A stretch of DNA of 58,761 bases from an uncultured Nitrosomonadales bacterium (lineage in GTDB: Bacteria; Pseudomonadota; Gammaproteobacteria; Burkholderiales; Gallionellaceae): positions 1 through 58,761 of the forward strand of contig CAITJF010000130.1 of NCBI GenBank assembly GCA_903892645.1, read 5' to 3'. Under the pieces are notes generated by a model. That model made no database searches. It saw only the letters and a list, made by a program, of their open reading frames with translations, and had not been told where the DNA came from. Numbering within the stretch: position 1 is the first letter of the stretch; each line of letters starts with the position of its first letter. Below, piece by piece: positions 38,578-46,084 of the stretch. The position numbers and the translations under genes are program-made.

Positions 38578-39828
38578 GTGAGAATAAAGAAAATTGTTGC
38601 TTCATTGCTCGCCGCTGGCGTGATGGTGTCACCACTTGCTCATGCGACTGACGGGTATTTTGCGCACGGTTATGGTATGAAAGCGAAAGGTATGGGGGGC
38701 GTAGGGATTGCGCTACCGCAGGATGCCCTTGCCGCCGCGACCAACCCAGCAGGTATGGTCATGATAGGTGACCGGATTGATTTCGGCGTGGACTGGTTCA
38801 AACCAACCAGGGGCGCGGATATAGCGGGCAGCCCTGTTCCCGGCATGAATGGTACATACAGCGGGAACGGCACGAGCAACTTTCTCATTCCGGAATTCGG
38901 CTACAACAAGATGATGAATCCGGATATGTCGTTCGGCGTATCGGTTTATGGCAACGGCGGCATGAATACCGATTACACCAGCAGCCCGTTTGCGGCAATT
39001 GGCGGCACAAACCCAGCTGGTATAAATCTGGAACAGCTATTCATCGCTCCGACTTGGGCGATGAAGCTTAACCCAAGCAACTTCATAGGAGTATCCTTGA
39101 ATCTAGCCTACCAAAGCTTTGAGGCCAAAGGATTGGAAGGCTTTGGACTTGCAGGCTGGTCGAGCGATCCGACCAAGTTAACCAACAATGGCAAGGATAC
39201 TTCCACGGGATATGGCCTGCGCTTAGGCTGGACAGGACAGGTTTCCCCTACGGTAACATTGGGTGCGACCTACCAGACCAAAACCAAAATGGGCAAATTC
39301 AGCAAGTATGCTGGTCTGTTTGCCGAACAGGGTGGTTTTGACATCCCCGCCAACTATGGGGTAGGAATTGCGGTAAAGCTTAGCGACACAACCACCGTTG
39401 CTGCCGATATTGAGCAAATCCAATACAGTGGAGTTCCGTCGGTTGCAAATTCATTGGCTAGCCCCGGATTGCTGGGGAACAGTAACGGCCCCGGCTTTGG
39501 CTGGCGTGATATGACTGTGTTCAAGCTGGGCGTAAGCCACCAGTATGATAGCGGCTTGGTGGTGCGTGCTGGCTATAACACCGGTCGTCAGCCGGTCCCG
39601 GAAACTGAAACCTTATTTAATATTCTGGCACCGGGTGTCGTTCAGGATCATTTGACCTTGGGTGCTACGTGGATATTGCCCAGCAAATCAGAGTTGACGC
39701 TCGGCTACATGCATGCGTTCAAGAAAACAATCAATGGCGCTAACTCTATGACTCCTTTAGGCGGCGGCGAAGCAAACCTCAATATGTATCAGGACTCTTT
39801 GGGTATTGCCTACGGCTGGAAGATGTAA
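38578..39828 (+). CDS. FadL/OmpP1-family outer-membrane transport protein
   Basis: A 416-residue beta-barrel precursor with a signal peptide (KKIVASLLAAGVMVSPLAHA) and the family N-terminal pattern ATDGYFAHGYG-KAKGMGGVGIA...NPAG. GTG 38578 is the start, with AGGGAG 7 bases upstream. FadL relatives carry hydrophobic molecules across the outer membrane. It is 71 bases downstream of dsrE2 and ends in a good terminator, so it is probably in the tusA-dsrE2 transcript. Import of a hydrophobic sulfur species is an inference from context only. Confidence 0.85.
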   Translation: MRIKKIVASLLAAGVMVSPLAHATDGYFAHGYGMKAKGMGGVGIALPQDALAAATNPAGMVMIGDRIDFGVDWFKPTRGADIAGSPVPGMNGTYSGNGTSNFLIPEFGYNKMMNPDMSFGVSVYGNGGMNTDYTSSPFAAIGGTNPAGINLEQLFIAPTWAMKLNPSNFIGVSLNLAYQSFEAKGLEGFGLAGWSSDPTKLTNNGKDTSTGYGLRLGWTGQVSPTVTLGATYQTKTKMGKFSKYAGLFAEQGGFDIPANYGVGIAVKLSDTTTVAADIEQIQYSGVPSVANSLASPGLLGNSNGPGFGWRDMTVFKLGVSHQYDSGLVVRAGYNTGRQPVPETETLFNILAPGVVQDHLTLGATWILPSKSELTLGYMHAFKKTINGANSMTPLGGGEANLNMYQDSLGIAYGWKM

Positions 39829-39855
39829 ACAACAAACTGGAATAAGAGTTTCACC

Positions 39856-39883
39856 AGCCCGCCACACTAGGCGGGCTTTTTTT
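39856..39883 (+). terminator. Rho-independent terminator after fadL-like gene
   Basis: AGCCCGCC (39856-39863), loop ACACTA, GGCGGGCT (39870-39877) followed by a run of Ts. Strong bidirectional-looking stem with the T-run on the plus strand; ends the tusA-dsrE2-fadL unit. Confidence 0.9.
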
Positions 39884-39904
39884 CGGGTGTCGCTTTCGTC
39901 GTGA

Positions 39905-40783
39905 TCAACTCCCCTCGATGCGGTCGTAAAAGCGCGCGCGGTAGAGCAGGCGCGGATGTGCCTGGTTGTCGCTAAAAGCAGTCCGATCATGCAGCACGTT
40001 GTTGCACAACAGCCCCATGCCGTCCTCAAGCCGCGCGCAGTGGATATGCGGCATATCCGCGGCAAGCAGTTCTTCCAGCATCGCAACGGCAGCCAGCGTG
40101 GTTGCATCCTGCTTCCATTCGATGCTGCGGGTGCGTGCGGTATAGCGCATGTGCAGATTACAGTTTGCCGGAGCTATGGAGAATACTGGGCCGGTCTGCG
40201 CGGGGCGCGCTATGCCCTGTTCGCCGATGCGTTCCGGAATGGTCATCGCATCCGGTGCGGAAAGTACGCGGATAAGATCGCTATTCGCATCACGCAGCAT
40301 CAAATAAACGATTTCATGATCCAGCAGGCGGTTTTCGCCGCCTTGCCCTGCACTCTGCGCACAATGCAGTACCATGCCGCGCACCTGCTGTTCGGGAGAA
40401 TTGTAATAGCCGTCGGTATGCCATTTTATGGCACGGTCGGTATAGGGAATATAAGCCTGCTGTTGGCCGTCGCCAGCACACATGGTGATGTGTGTTATGC
40501 CTTGCTCACTCGCCAGCCAGTTTGCATCCAGGCGATTCAAGCCGAACTGCTGTCCGAGTTGACGCACCATATTTTCATCGGCACGCCCGGCTCGGGTTGC
40601 ATAAATCGCCATGTTGCTGCGACGGCAACGCGCCAACAGTGCGGTGTGTTCAGCCGCAGTCAGTGCGTGCGGATTATTGATTTCGACGATCAGTTCACTG
40701 GTGTTGGTGATGGCGTGTGCCAGCTTGCGATCACGCCAGTACAGGTAAGCCGTTGGGTTATTAAGATCGAATGGATTTTGCAT
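39905..40783 (-). CDS. TauD/TfdA-like Fe(II)/2-oxoglutarate dioxygenase
   Basis: A 292-residue protein with the family's iron-binding triad: His122 and Asp124 in WHTDGYY and a distal His265 in NNVLHDR, with Arg residues (RLLYRARF) near 280 for 2-oxoglutarate. Family members hydroxylate sulfonates and other small substrates, releasing sulfite in the case of taurine. The substrate here is unknown. It is the last gene of the minus-strand accessory operon opposite dsrAB, 27 bases after the preceding gene. Confidence 0.78.
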   Translation of the reverse strand: MQNPFDLNNPTAYLYWRDRKLAHAITNTSELIVEINNPHALTAAEHTALLARCRRSNMAIYATRAGRADENMVRQLGQQFGLNRLDANWLASEQGITHITMCAGDGQQQAYIPYTDRAIKWHTDGYYNSPEQQVRGMVLHCAQSAGQGGENRLLDHEIVYLMLRDANSDLIRVLSAPDAMTIPERIGEQGIARPAQTGPVFSIAPANCNLHMRYTARTRSIEWKQDATTLAAVAMLEELLAADMPHIHCARLEDGMGLLCNNVLHDRTAFSDNQAHPRLLYRARFYDRIEGS

Positions 40784-40810
40784 TAATTGCCCAGTACAAA
40801 TCTGCGCATT

Positions 40811-41407
40811 TCAATCCACGCTAGCGGTCTTGCGGGTACGTGGTTGCCCCGGTTCTGTCTCGAACAGGTCACGCATGGTTTTTTCTACCATGATTACGGC
40901 TTCCGGTGCCTCGATGCTCATCATCTGGTCAATGACCCAAGTGATATCTTGCTCATCCATGATTTCGCGCATGCAGTAGGCCAGGTAACGGGTAAACGCA
41001 AACCCCGGGCCATCGCTGCCGTAATCGAACTCGGCGTATTCCCCTGCGCGTTGGTTGAGTTTGTCGATGAAGTGCTGCTTATGTTTGCTGATGCTGTTAC
41101 CCATCAGCCTGCCTTGATTTTCAGCCAGCGTTTCCGCCACGCGGTTTGCCAATGTGCTGGTGAATACAAAGCGCACTTCAGCGGGTAATTGGCGATAGGC
41201 GATGCGGTCTGCAACCTGAATCAGAAATACCAGAAATTCGGTGAGGAAGGCAAAATACTGCGTGCCGATGGCGATCTCAAAATCTGCTTTGCGGGTATTC
41301 TTGAGCGCGTTGTCGCCGATGCGCCAGATGACAAAAGCCAACGCCCCCGCTATTTCTTGCGGCGTTTTTTCACGTTCACTCTTGAACCAATGGCTTTTGA
41401 TGCGCAT
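40811..41407 (-). CDS. Conserved protein of unknown function in sulfur operon
   Basis: A 198-residue, mostly helical soluble protein with no signal peptide. Conserved-looking stretches are AFVIWRIGDNALKNTRKADFEIA and FAFTRYLAYCMREIMDEQD. I recognise no family. The start is uncertain: ATG 41407 is used here, while TTG 41434 overlaps the tandem TusA stop (TTGA) and would add nine residues; neither has a clear ribosome-binding site. Its place between a two-domain TusA and a TauD-like enzyme suggests a sulfur-related role, not a known one. Confidence 0.65.
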   Translation of the reverse strand: MRIKSHWFKSEREKTPQEIAGALAFVIWRIGDNALKNTRKADFEIAIGTQYFAFLTEFLVFLIQVADRIAYRQLPAEVRFVFTSTLANRVAETLAENQGRLMGNSISKHKQHFIDKLNQRAGEYAEFDYGSDGPGFAFTRYLAYCMREIMDEQDITWVIDQMMSIEAPEAVIMVEKTMRDLFETEPGQPRTRKTASVD

Positions 41408-41430
41408 GTCGGGTGAGCCGAAGGTTCGGG

Positions 41431-41916
41431 TCAACCCTTTTGCAGGAAAAACTCATACTCGCCCGCAGATCCTTCAATAGTGTCGAGGATTTTTACGCCG
41501 GTCACGCTTGCCCAGCCGACGATGTCGGAATGTATTCCAGGGCAGTTGCTGACGAGCTTGAGAATCTCGCCAGAATTCATGCCGTTCAGCAGCTTCTTGG
41601 CCTCCACGATTGGCCCGGGGCATACAACACCGCGAATATCCAGAATCACATTTGCCTCGCGCGCTTTCCCCTTGCCCTTCATGATGTAATAACCCGTGCC
41701 GCCATCTGCTATCGCCTCCGTTTTCAATACGTGATTGTGGGTCTGTTCCGCCCAGGCGAAAAGATCATCCCGGGTACCCGGGCAATCCGAGAGTAACAGC
41801 AGTATTTGTTCATTTTTTAGATCATCGACCACGCGCTTGGCACCGAGCAGCGGCGCGGGGCAGCTCAGGCCGCGCAAATCCAGTTTTACATTGGCATGAA
41901 AGTCTTGAGTGCTCAT
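41431..41916 (-). CDS. Two-domain TusA-like sulfur carrier
   Basis: A 161-residue protein made of two TusA/SirA-like domains in one chain. Domain 1 has Cys19 in LSCPAP, domain 2 has Cys99 in VVCPGP, and each has a second cysteine in a matching DCPG/NCPG turn (Cys45, Cys125). Both CPxP motifs are intact, so both halves could carry sulfur. Start at 41916 (MSTQDFHANVKLDLRG), with GAGGA about 10 bases upstream. It is flanked by the cysteine-free DsrC homologue and a protein of unknown function. Confidence 0.87.
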   Translation of the reverse strand: MSTQDFHANVKLDLRGLSCPAPLLGAKRVVDDLKNEQILLLLSDCPGTRDDLFAWAEQTHNHVLKTEAIADGGTGYYIMKGKGKAREANVILDIRGVVCPGPIVEAKKLLNGMNSGEILKLVSNCPGIHSDIVGWASVTGVKILDTIEGSAGEYEFFLQKG

Positions 41917-41985
41917 TTTTAGATATCCTCTTGGTTTCTGAACCGTCATTTCTGTAGCCGGCATGCCGGATACGTTCTGCGTTTT

Positions 41986-42315
41986 TCAATACCCGCCCTT
42001 GCCCAGCGGTTGCGGTAATCCGGCAACTTTCGCGCCTTGTTTGGCCGGGCCTGTCGGAAATAAATCATACAGCGCTTTGCTATCCGCCTCTGGCCAGAAT
42101 TCATTAATGCCTTTCAGCATATTGCGAAAATTGGGCGTGTGTCCATGTTCACGGTATTCATCACGCAAATAATTTATGACCTGCCAGTGCTTGGGTGTTA
42201 ACTCAATGTTTTCTGCCGCAGCAATGATGCCAACTATTTCTTCACTGTAATCTGGCTCCAACAAGTAGCCTTCCGCATCGGTTTCAAGTTCAGTGCCCGC
42301 AACCAGGTATCCCAT
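41986..42315 (-). CDS. rspA: DsrC/TusE-family protein without active cysteines (RspA-like)
   Basis: A 109-residue DsrC/TusE-fold protein: EGYLLEPDYSEEIVGIIAAAENIELTPKHW aligns with the true DsrC at 47.3 kb, and the C-terminal arm (KQGAKVAGLPQPLGKGGY) aligns with KQACKIGGLPKPTGCV. Both arm cysteines (99 and 110 in DsrC) are replaced, by Gly and Lys. Homologues lacking both cysteines have been called RspA and proposed to be regulatory. It cannot form the DsrC trisulfide. GGAGG lies 6 bases before the ATG. Confidence 0.85.
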   Translation of the reverse strand: MGYLVAGTELETDAEGYLLEPDYSEEIVGIIAAAENIELTPKHWQVINYLRDEYREHGHTPNFRNMLKGINEFWPEADSKALYDLFPTGPAKQGAKVAGLPQPLGKGGY

Positions 42316-42350
42316 GATCAGCCTCCGTTAAAAAACTCTTTGATTAGCCA

Positions 42351-42932
42351 TCATTCCAAACCGGAGATGACTTTGTAAGGTACAAAAATACCACAGCCAA
42401 ATTGACGGCCTTCTCCCAGCCCGGCATATTGTAATTGTAGAGATGCTTCTGGTTTCAGACCATGTATAACCAAACTATAACCGTGAATGGATTGCTGAGT
42501 ACATGCAAGGGTACGACGCATGCCACAGATCAATCCAGCAGCAATCCCCATCTGGCTTAACTGTGCATTGATGCCATTCAGGAAAAGCACTTCGTCGGTT
42601 GCGCCTGTTACCAGCTGCGCGTGAATAGTGGGGTAGGATTGAATTGGGCGCAGCTTACCTTTGCCTAACTGCAGGGTGTTTTCCGCCATATCTAGTTGTT
42701 GTCCTGACAGGGCGGTGGCGCGGGCGGCAAGCGCTAGCGGCAAGCGCAGCACCAGCTTGGCGCGTTTGGGAAGCAGCATCCCTTCGTTATTTTCTGCCGT
42801 GCGCAACGGCAATACCCCGACAGACTTTTCTTCCGCGAGTTGTGGAACATGGCGTATCAGTGCCTCCCACAGCGCAAAGGGATAAGCAGCGGGAAGTATT
42901 CCACCGCCAAGATCGAACACCATGTCGATCAT
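42351..42932 (-). CDS. Cas6-like RAMP-fold protein (Cmx6-like), no CRISPR nearby
   Basis: A 193-residue protein whose pattern matches the MYXAN-type Cas6/Cmx6 proteins as I know them: MIDMVFDLGGGILPAAYPFA at the N-terminus, a central GLICGMRR segment, and a C-terminal glycine-rich loop GLGEGRQFGCGIFVPYK. Cas6 enzymes cut CRISPR precursor RNA; RAMP-fold relatives bind structured RNA. There is no repeat-spacer array and no other cas gene in this window. It lies between a small conserved gene and rspA. ATG 42932 is used; GTG 42953 would add seven residues. Confidence 0.65.
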   Translation of the reverse strand: MIDMVFDLGGGILPAAYPFALWEALIRHVPQLAEEKSVGVLPLRTAENNEGMLLPKRAKLVLRLPLALAARATALSGQQLDMAENTLQLGKGKLRPIQSYPTIHAQLVTGATDEVLFLNGINAQLSQMGIAAGLICGMRRTLACTQQSIHGYSLVIHGLKPEASLQLQYAGLGEGRQFGCGIFVPYKVISGLE

Positions 42933-42966
42933 CTCTGGGATTTTATTAGTCACTTGCCTGTTGTTG

Positions 42967-43185
42967 CTACGCAGCTTGTTTTTGGGAATCTGCCCAGATT
43001 TGCATGGCAGTCGCCCACTGTTGCGCTGTGGCAGGGTCAATATCGAAAATCGTAAAACGTCTGTTCTCACGAATGCGGATGCGCAGCAGGCTCATCCCGC
43101 CTTCGGCATGATCTATTTGTTGCAATTCAATTTCCTGATTACCCAAGGGAACCCTGATCTTTGATAATTGACTGATTTGTGCCAT
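42967..43185 (-). CDS. Small conserved protein, first gene of accessory operon
   Basis: A 72-residue protein (MAQISQLSKIRVPLGNQEIE...) with a likely all-beta core (RIRIRENRRFTIFDIDP) followed by a helix (TAQQWATAMQIWADSQ). It may correspond to a small domain of unknown function (possibly DUF6967) found beside sulfur genes; I am not certain. It ends 34 bases before the Cas6-like start and is transcribed away from dsrA across the regulatory region. Confidence 0.65.
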   Translation of the reverse strand: MAQISQLSKIRVPLGNQEIELQQIDHAEGGMSLLRIRIRENRRFTIFDIDPATAQQWATAMQIWADSQKQAA

Positions 43186-43283
43186 TATAAATTTCTCCCA
43201 TTTAGACAGATCGCAATGTTCCCAGAGTATTCTGAACAGGATTTTATAGATAGTTAAGTCTATCGCTAATGTACTTGGAAATG

Positions 43284-43376
43284 AAATACTACCGGGGAAG
43301 ACAAAATACTACCCTTTAGGGTTATTGAAGATAGCCACTAAAGGTGATGGAATGCATGGGGGATGCACCGTATAGT
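43284..43376 (+). promoter_or_regulatory. dsr promoter with candidate activator sites
   Basis: Site 1 ACCCTTTAGGGTTAT (43311-43325), site 2 CCACTAAAGGTGATGG (43335-43350), and TATAGT at 43371-43376, 20 bases after ATGG. Two further copies of AAATACTACC start at 43284 and 43304, 20 bases apart. The region lies between dsrA (plus) and the accessory operon (minus), a 346-base gap otherwise without genes. A GCCCCG...CGGGC inverted repeat at 43457-43473 lies in the dsrA leader. Confidence 0.6.
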
Positions 43377-43531
43377 GCACAGAACCATTAGGAAATTGGG
43401 TGGCTGCGGGATTGAAAGTGCTAGAGTTCAGATGGGTTATCCAGATAAAAAAACAAGCCCCGCCTCTGCCGGGCCATTAAATCGATTGCCGACAGTAAGT
43501 ACTAGTCAATACGACTGAAAGGAAGATTATT

Positions 43532-44830
43532 ATGGCGAAGAAGATGCATGACACCCCAAATCTTGATCAACTCGAGGATGGTCCATGGCCCAGTTTTGTG
43601 ACTGGCTTGAAAGCGTTGGCAAAAGACAAGGACTATGTGGTTGACCTTCTTGGGCAGCTTGAGACTTCGTACAGAACAAAAAAAGGCTACTGGAAGGGCG
43701 GTACGGTCGGTGTGTTTGGCTATGGCGGTGGCGTTATTCCGCGTTTTACCGAACTCAAGGATGAAAACGGTCAGCCGGTGTTCAAGGATGCGGCCGAGTT
43801 CCACACCCTGCGCATCATGCCTCCGCCCGGCATGCACTACGATACCGATACGCTGCGCAAGTTCTGCGACATCTGGGAGAGGCATGGCTCCGGTTTGATC
43901 GCATTACACGGCCAGTCCGGCGACATCATGATGCAGGGCTGCACCACCGAGAACGTGCAGAAGGCTTGGGACGAAATCAACGAAATGGGCTTCGACATGG
44001 GCGGCGCCGGCCCGGCGGTACGTACCTCAATGTCCTGCGTCGGTGCGGCGCGTTGCGAGCAATCCTGTTATGACGAGGCCAAGGCACATCGCGTTGTATT
44101 GAACACTTTTCTGGATGACATCCATCGTCCTTCCTTGCCGTACAAGTTCAAATTCAAATTTTCCGGCTGCCCGAACGATTGCATGAACTCCATACAACGT
44201 TCTGACATGGCCGTGATCGGAACTTGGCGCGATAATATCCGCACCGACGAAGCACTGGCGAAAAAATGGTTTGCCAAGCACGGCATGGACGAGTTGGTAA
44301 ATGACATTGTTGCGCGTTGCCCGACCAAAACATTTCAGCTCAAACAGATCAAGGATCTTAAGAGCGGCCCGAGCATTTCCAGCGTTGCGGTCAATGACGT
44401 CCATGCGATAGAAATTGATAACCACGAATGTGTGCGCTGCATGCACTGCATCAATGTAATGACTGGGGCATTGGCTCCCGGTGAAGATAAGGGCGCAACC
44501 ATTCTGGTGGGGGGCAAGCGTACCCTCAAGATCGGCGACCTGATGGGCACGGTGGTCGTTCCATTCATGAAGCTGGAAACAGATGAAGACATGAAAAAAT
44601 TGGTCGATCTCGGCCAGCGCATCATTGACTTCTTCGCAGAAAACGCGCTCGAGCATGAACGCACCGGTGAAATGATCGAGCGTATTGGCTTGGTGAGTTT
44701 CCTCGAGGCGATGGAAATTGAAGTGGATTCAAATATGGTGTCCACCCCGCGCACGAACCCATACGTCCGTACCGACGGATGGGATGACGAAGTTGCCAGG
44801 ATCAATGCCAAAAAACAAGCCGCTGTCTGA
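43532..44830 (+). CDS. dsrA: Reverse dissimilatory sulfite reductase alpha subunit
   Basis: Sirohaem/Fe-S subunit that, with DsrB, oxidises DsrC-bound sulfur to sulfite in the cytoplasm. The 432-residue product has the catalytic-cluster cysteines in CVGAARCEQSCYDEA and FSGCPNDCMNS, and an inserted ferredoxin domain (HECVRCMHCINVM). AAAGGAAG lies 6 bases before the ATG. The presence of dsrEFH and dsrL and the absence of dsrD mark it as the oxidative type. Confidence 0.96.
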   Translation: MAKKMHDTPNLDQLEDGPWPSFVTGLKALAKDKDYVVDLLGQLETSYRTKKGYWKGGTVGVFGYGGGVIPRFTELKDENGQPVFKDAAEFHTLRIMPPPGMHYDTDTLRKFCDIWERHGSGLIALHGQSGDIMMQGCTTENVQKAWDEINEMGFDMGGAGPAVRTSMSCVGAARCEQSCYDEAKAHRVVLNTFLDDIHRPSLPYKFKFKFSGCPNDCMNSIQRSDMAVIGTWRDNIRTDEALAKKWFAKHGMDELVNDIVARCPTKTFQLKQIKDLKSGPSISSVAVNDVHAIEIDNHECVRCMHCINVMTGALAPGEDKGATILVGGKRTLKIGDLMGTVVVPFMKLETDEDMKKLVDLGQRIIDFFAENALEHERTGEMIERIGLVSFLEAMEIEVDSNMVSTPRTNPYVRTDGWDDEVARINAKKQAAV

Positions 44831-44842
44831 GGAGAATAGAAC

Positions 44843-45922
44843 ATGAATCAACCTGTTCAAATGCGTCGCCCAAAAGAAACCGGGGTGCCGGACAACAAAC
44901 CCTATCTGCATCCGGTTCTGGCTAAAAATTATGGCCAATGGAAATATCATGACCGTCCCCGCCCTGGCGTACTTCATCATGTGGCGAAAAGCGGCGACGA
45001 GGTTTGGACGGTGCGTGCCGGCACGCAGCGGCAAATGGACATTCATACCATCCGCAGGCTATGCGATATCGCGGACAAATACGCGGAAAGCCGCGTGCGT
45101 TTTACTATCCGTTCCAACATCGAGTTCATGGTATCCAGCGCGGAGAAGGTGAATCCGCTGATTGCAGAACTGGAAAAGCACGGCTTCCCGGTGGGTGGTA
45201 CAGGCAATTCAATTTCGATGATTTCCCATACCCAGGGTTGGCTGCACTGCGACATCCCGGGTACCGATGCTTCCGGCGCAGTCAAGGCTTTGATGGACGA
45301 GCTGATCGTGGAATTCAAACGTGAGGAAATGCCCAACCGCGTGCATATTTCCACGTCCTGCTGCGAAATCAACTGCGGCGGACAGGCGGACATCGCGATC
45401 ATCATTCAACATACCAAACCACCGGTGATTAACCACGACTTGGTGGCCAACGTATGCGAGCGCCCGGCAGTAGTCGCGCGTTGCCCTGTGGCGGCGATTC
45501 GCCCGGCGATGGTAAACGGCAAGCCGTCCCTGGAGATTGATGAATCAAAATGCATGTGCTGCGGAGCATGCTATCCACCCTGCCCGCCGATGCAGATCAA
45601 TGATCCGGAGTATTCCAAGCTGGCGATTTGGGTAGGCGGCAAGAATTCCAATGCACGCGGCAAGCCGACGTTCATGAAAATGGTGACTTCCGGCTTGCCA
45701 AACAATCCACCAAGATGGCCCGAAGTCACTGAGGTGGTGAAGCGGATTCTGCACGTTTACAAGGAAGATGGCCGCCCGTGGGAACGCATGGCAGACTGGA
45801 TAGAGCGCATCGGCTGGCAGCGCTTTTTTGAAATGACCGAGCTGCCGTTTACCAAATATCTGATTGACGATTGGCGTGGTTCCCGTGCCACTCTCAATGC
45901 TTCAACCCATATCCGTTTCTGA
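44843..45922 (+). CDS. dsrB: Reverse dissimilatory sulfite reductase beta subunit
   Basis: A 359-residue partner of DsrA that binds the catalytically active sirohaem amide. It has the cluster-binding region STSCCEINCGGQADIAI and the ferredoxin motif CMCCGACYPPCP. It starts 12 bases after dsrA with GAGGAGA upstream. About 160 bases containing two palindromic repeats separate it from dsrE, whereas most later dsr genes are tightly packed. Confidence 0.96.
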   Translation: MNQPVQMRRPKETGVPDNKPYLHPVLAKNYGQWKYHDRPRPGVLHHVAKSGDEVWTVRAGTQRQMDIHTIRRLCDIADKYAESRVRFTIRSNIEFMVSSAEKVNPLIAELEKHGFPVGGTGNSISMISHTQGWLHCDIPGTDASGAVKALMDELIVEFKREEMPNRVHISTSCCEINCGGQADIAIIIQHTKPPVINHDLVANVCERPAVVARCPVAAIRPAMVNGKPSLEIDESKCMCCGACYPPCPPMQINDPEYSKLAIWVGGKNSNARGKPTFMKMVTSGLPNNPPRWPEVTEVVKRILHVYKEDGRPWERMADWIERIGWQRFFEMTELPFTKYLIDDWRGSRATLNASTHIRF

Positions 45923-45956
45923 TTCGAGGGGCCGTATGGACAAGGCATACAACACA

Positions 45957-46058
45957 GCCCCTCCCCCATGCAGCGGGAGGGCTAGGGAGGGGGCAGAGGC
46001 GTCAATGCTCCACTGTTCTACCCCCATCCTAACCTTCCCCCTGCATGGGGGAAGGAAT
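45957..46058. repeat. Pair of palindromic repeats between dsrB and dsrE
   Basis: Copy 1 (45957-45994): GCCCCTCCC pairs with GGGAGGGGGC. Copy 2 (46033-46055): CCTTCCCCC, TGCAT, GGGGGAAGG, a perfect 9-bp stem. The sequence before them (GAGGGGCCGTATGGA, from 45926) resembles the sequence before and at the dsrE start (GAGGTGGCCCTATGAA), as if the insertion had duplicated the dsrE start region. Confidence 0.75.
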
Positions 46059-46084
46059 GAGTTTGATCTCTAAGAGGTGGCCCT

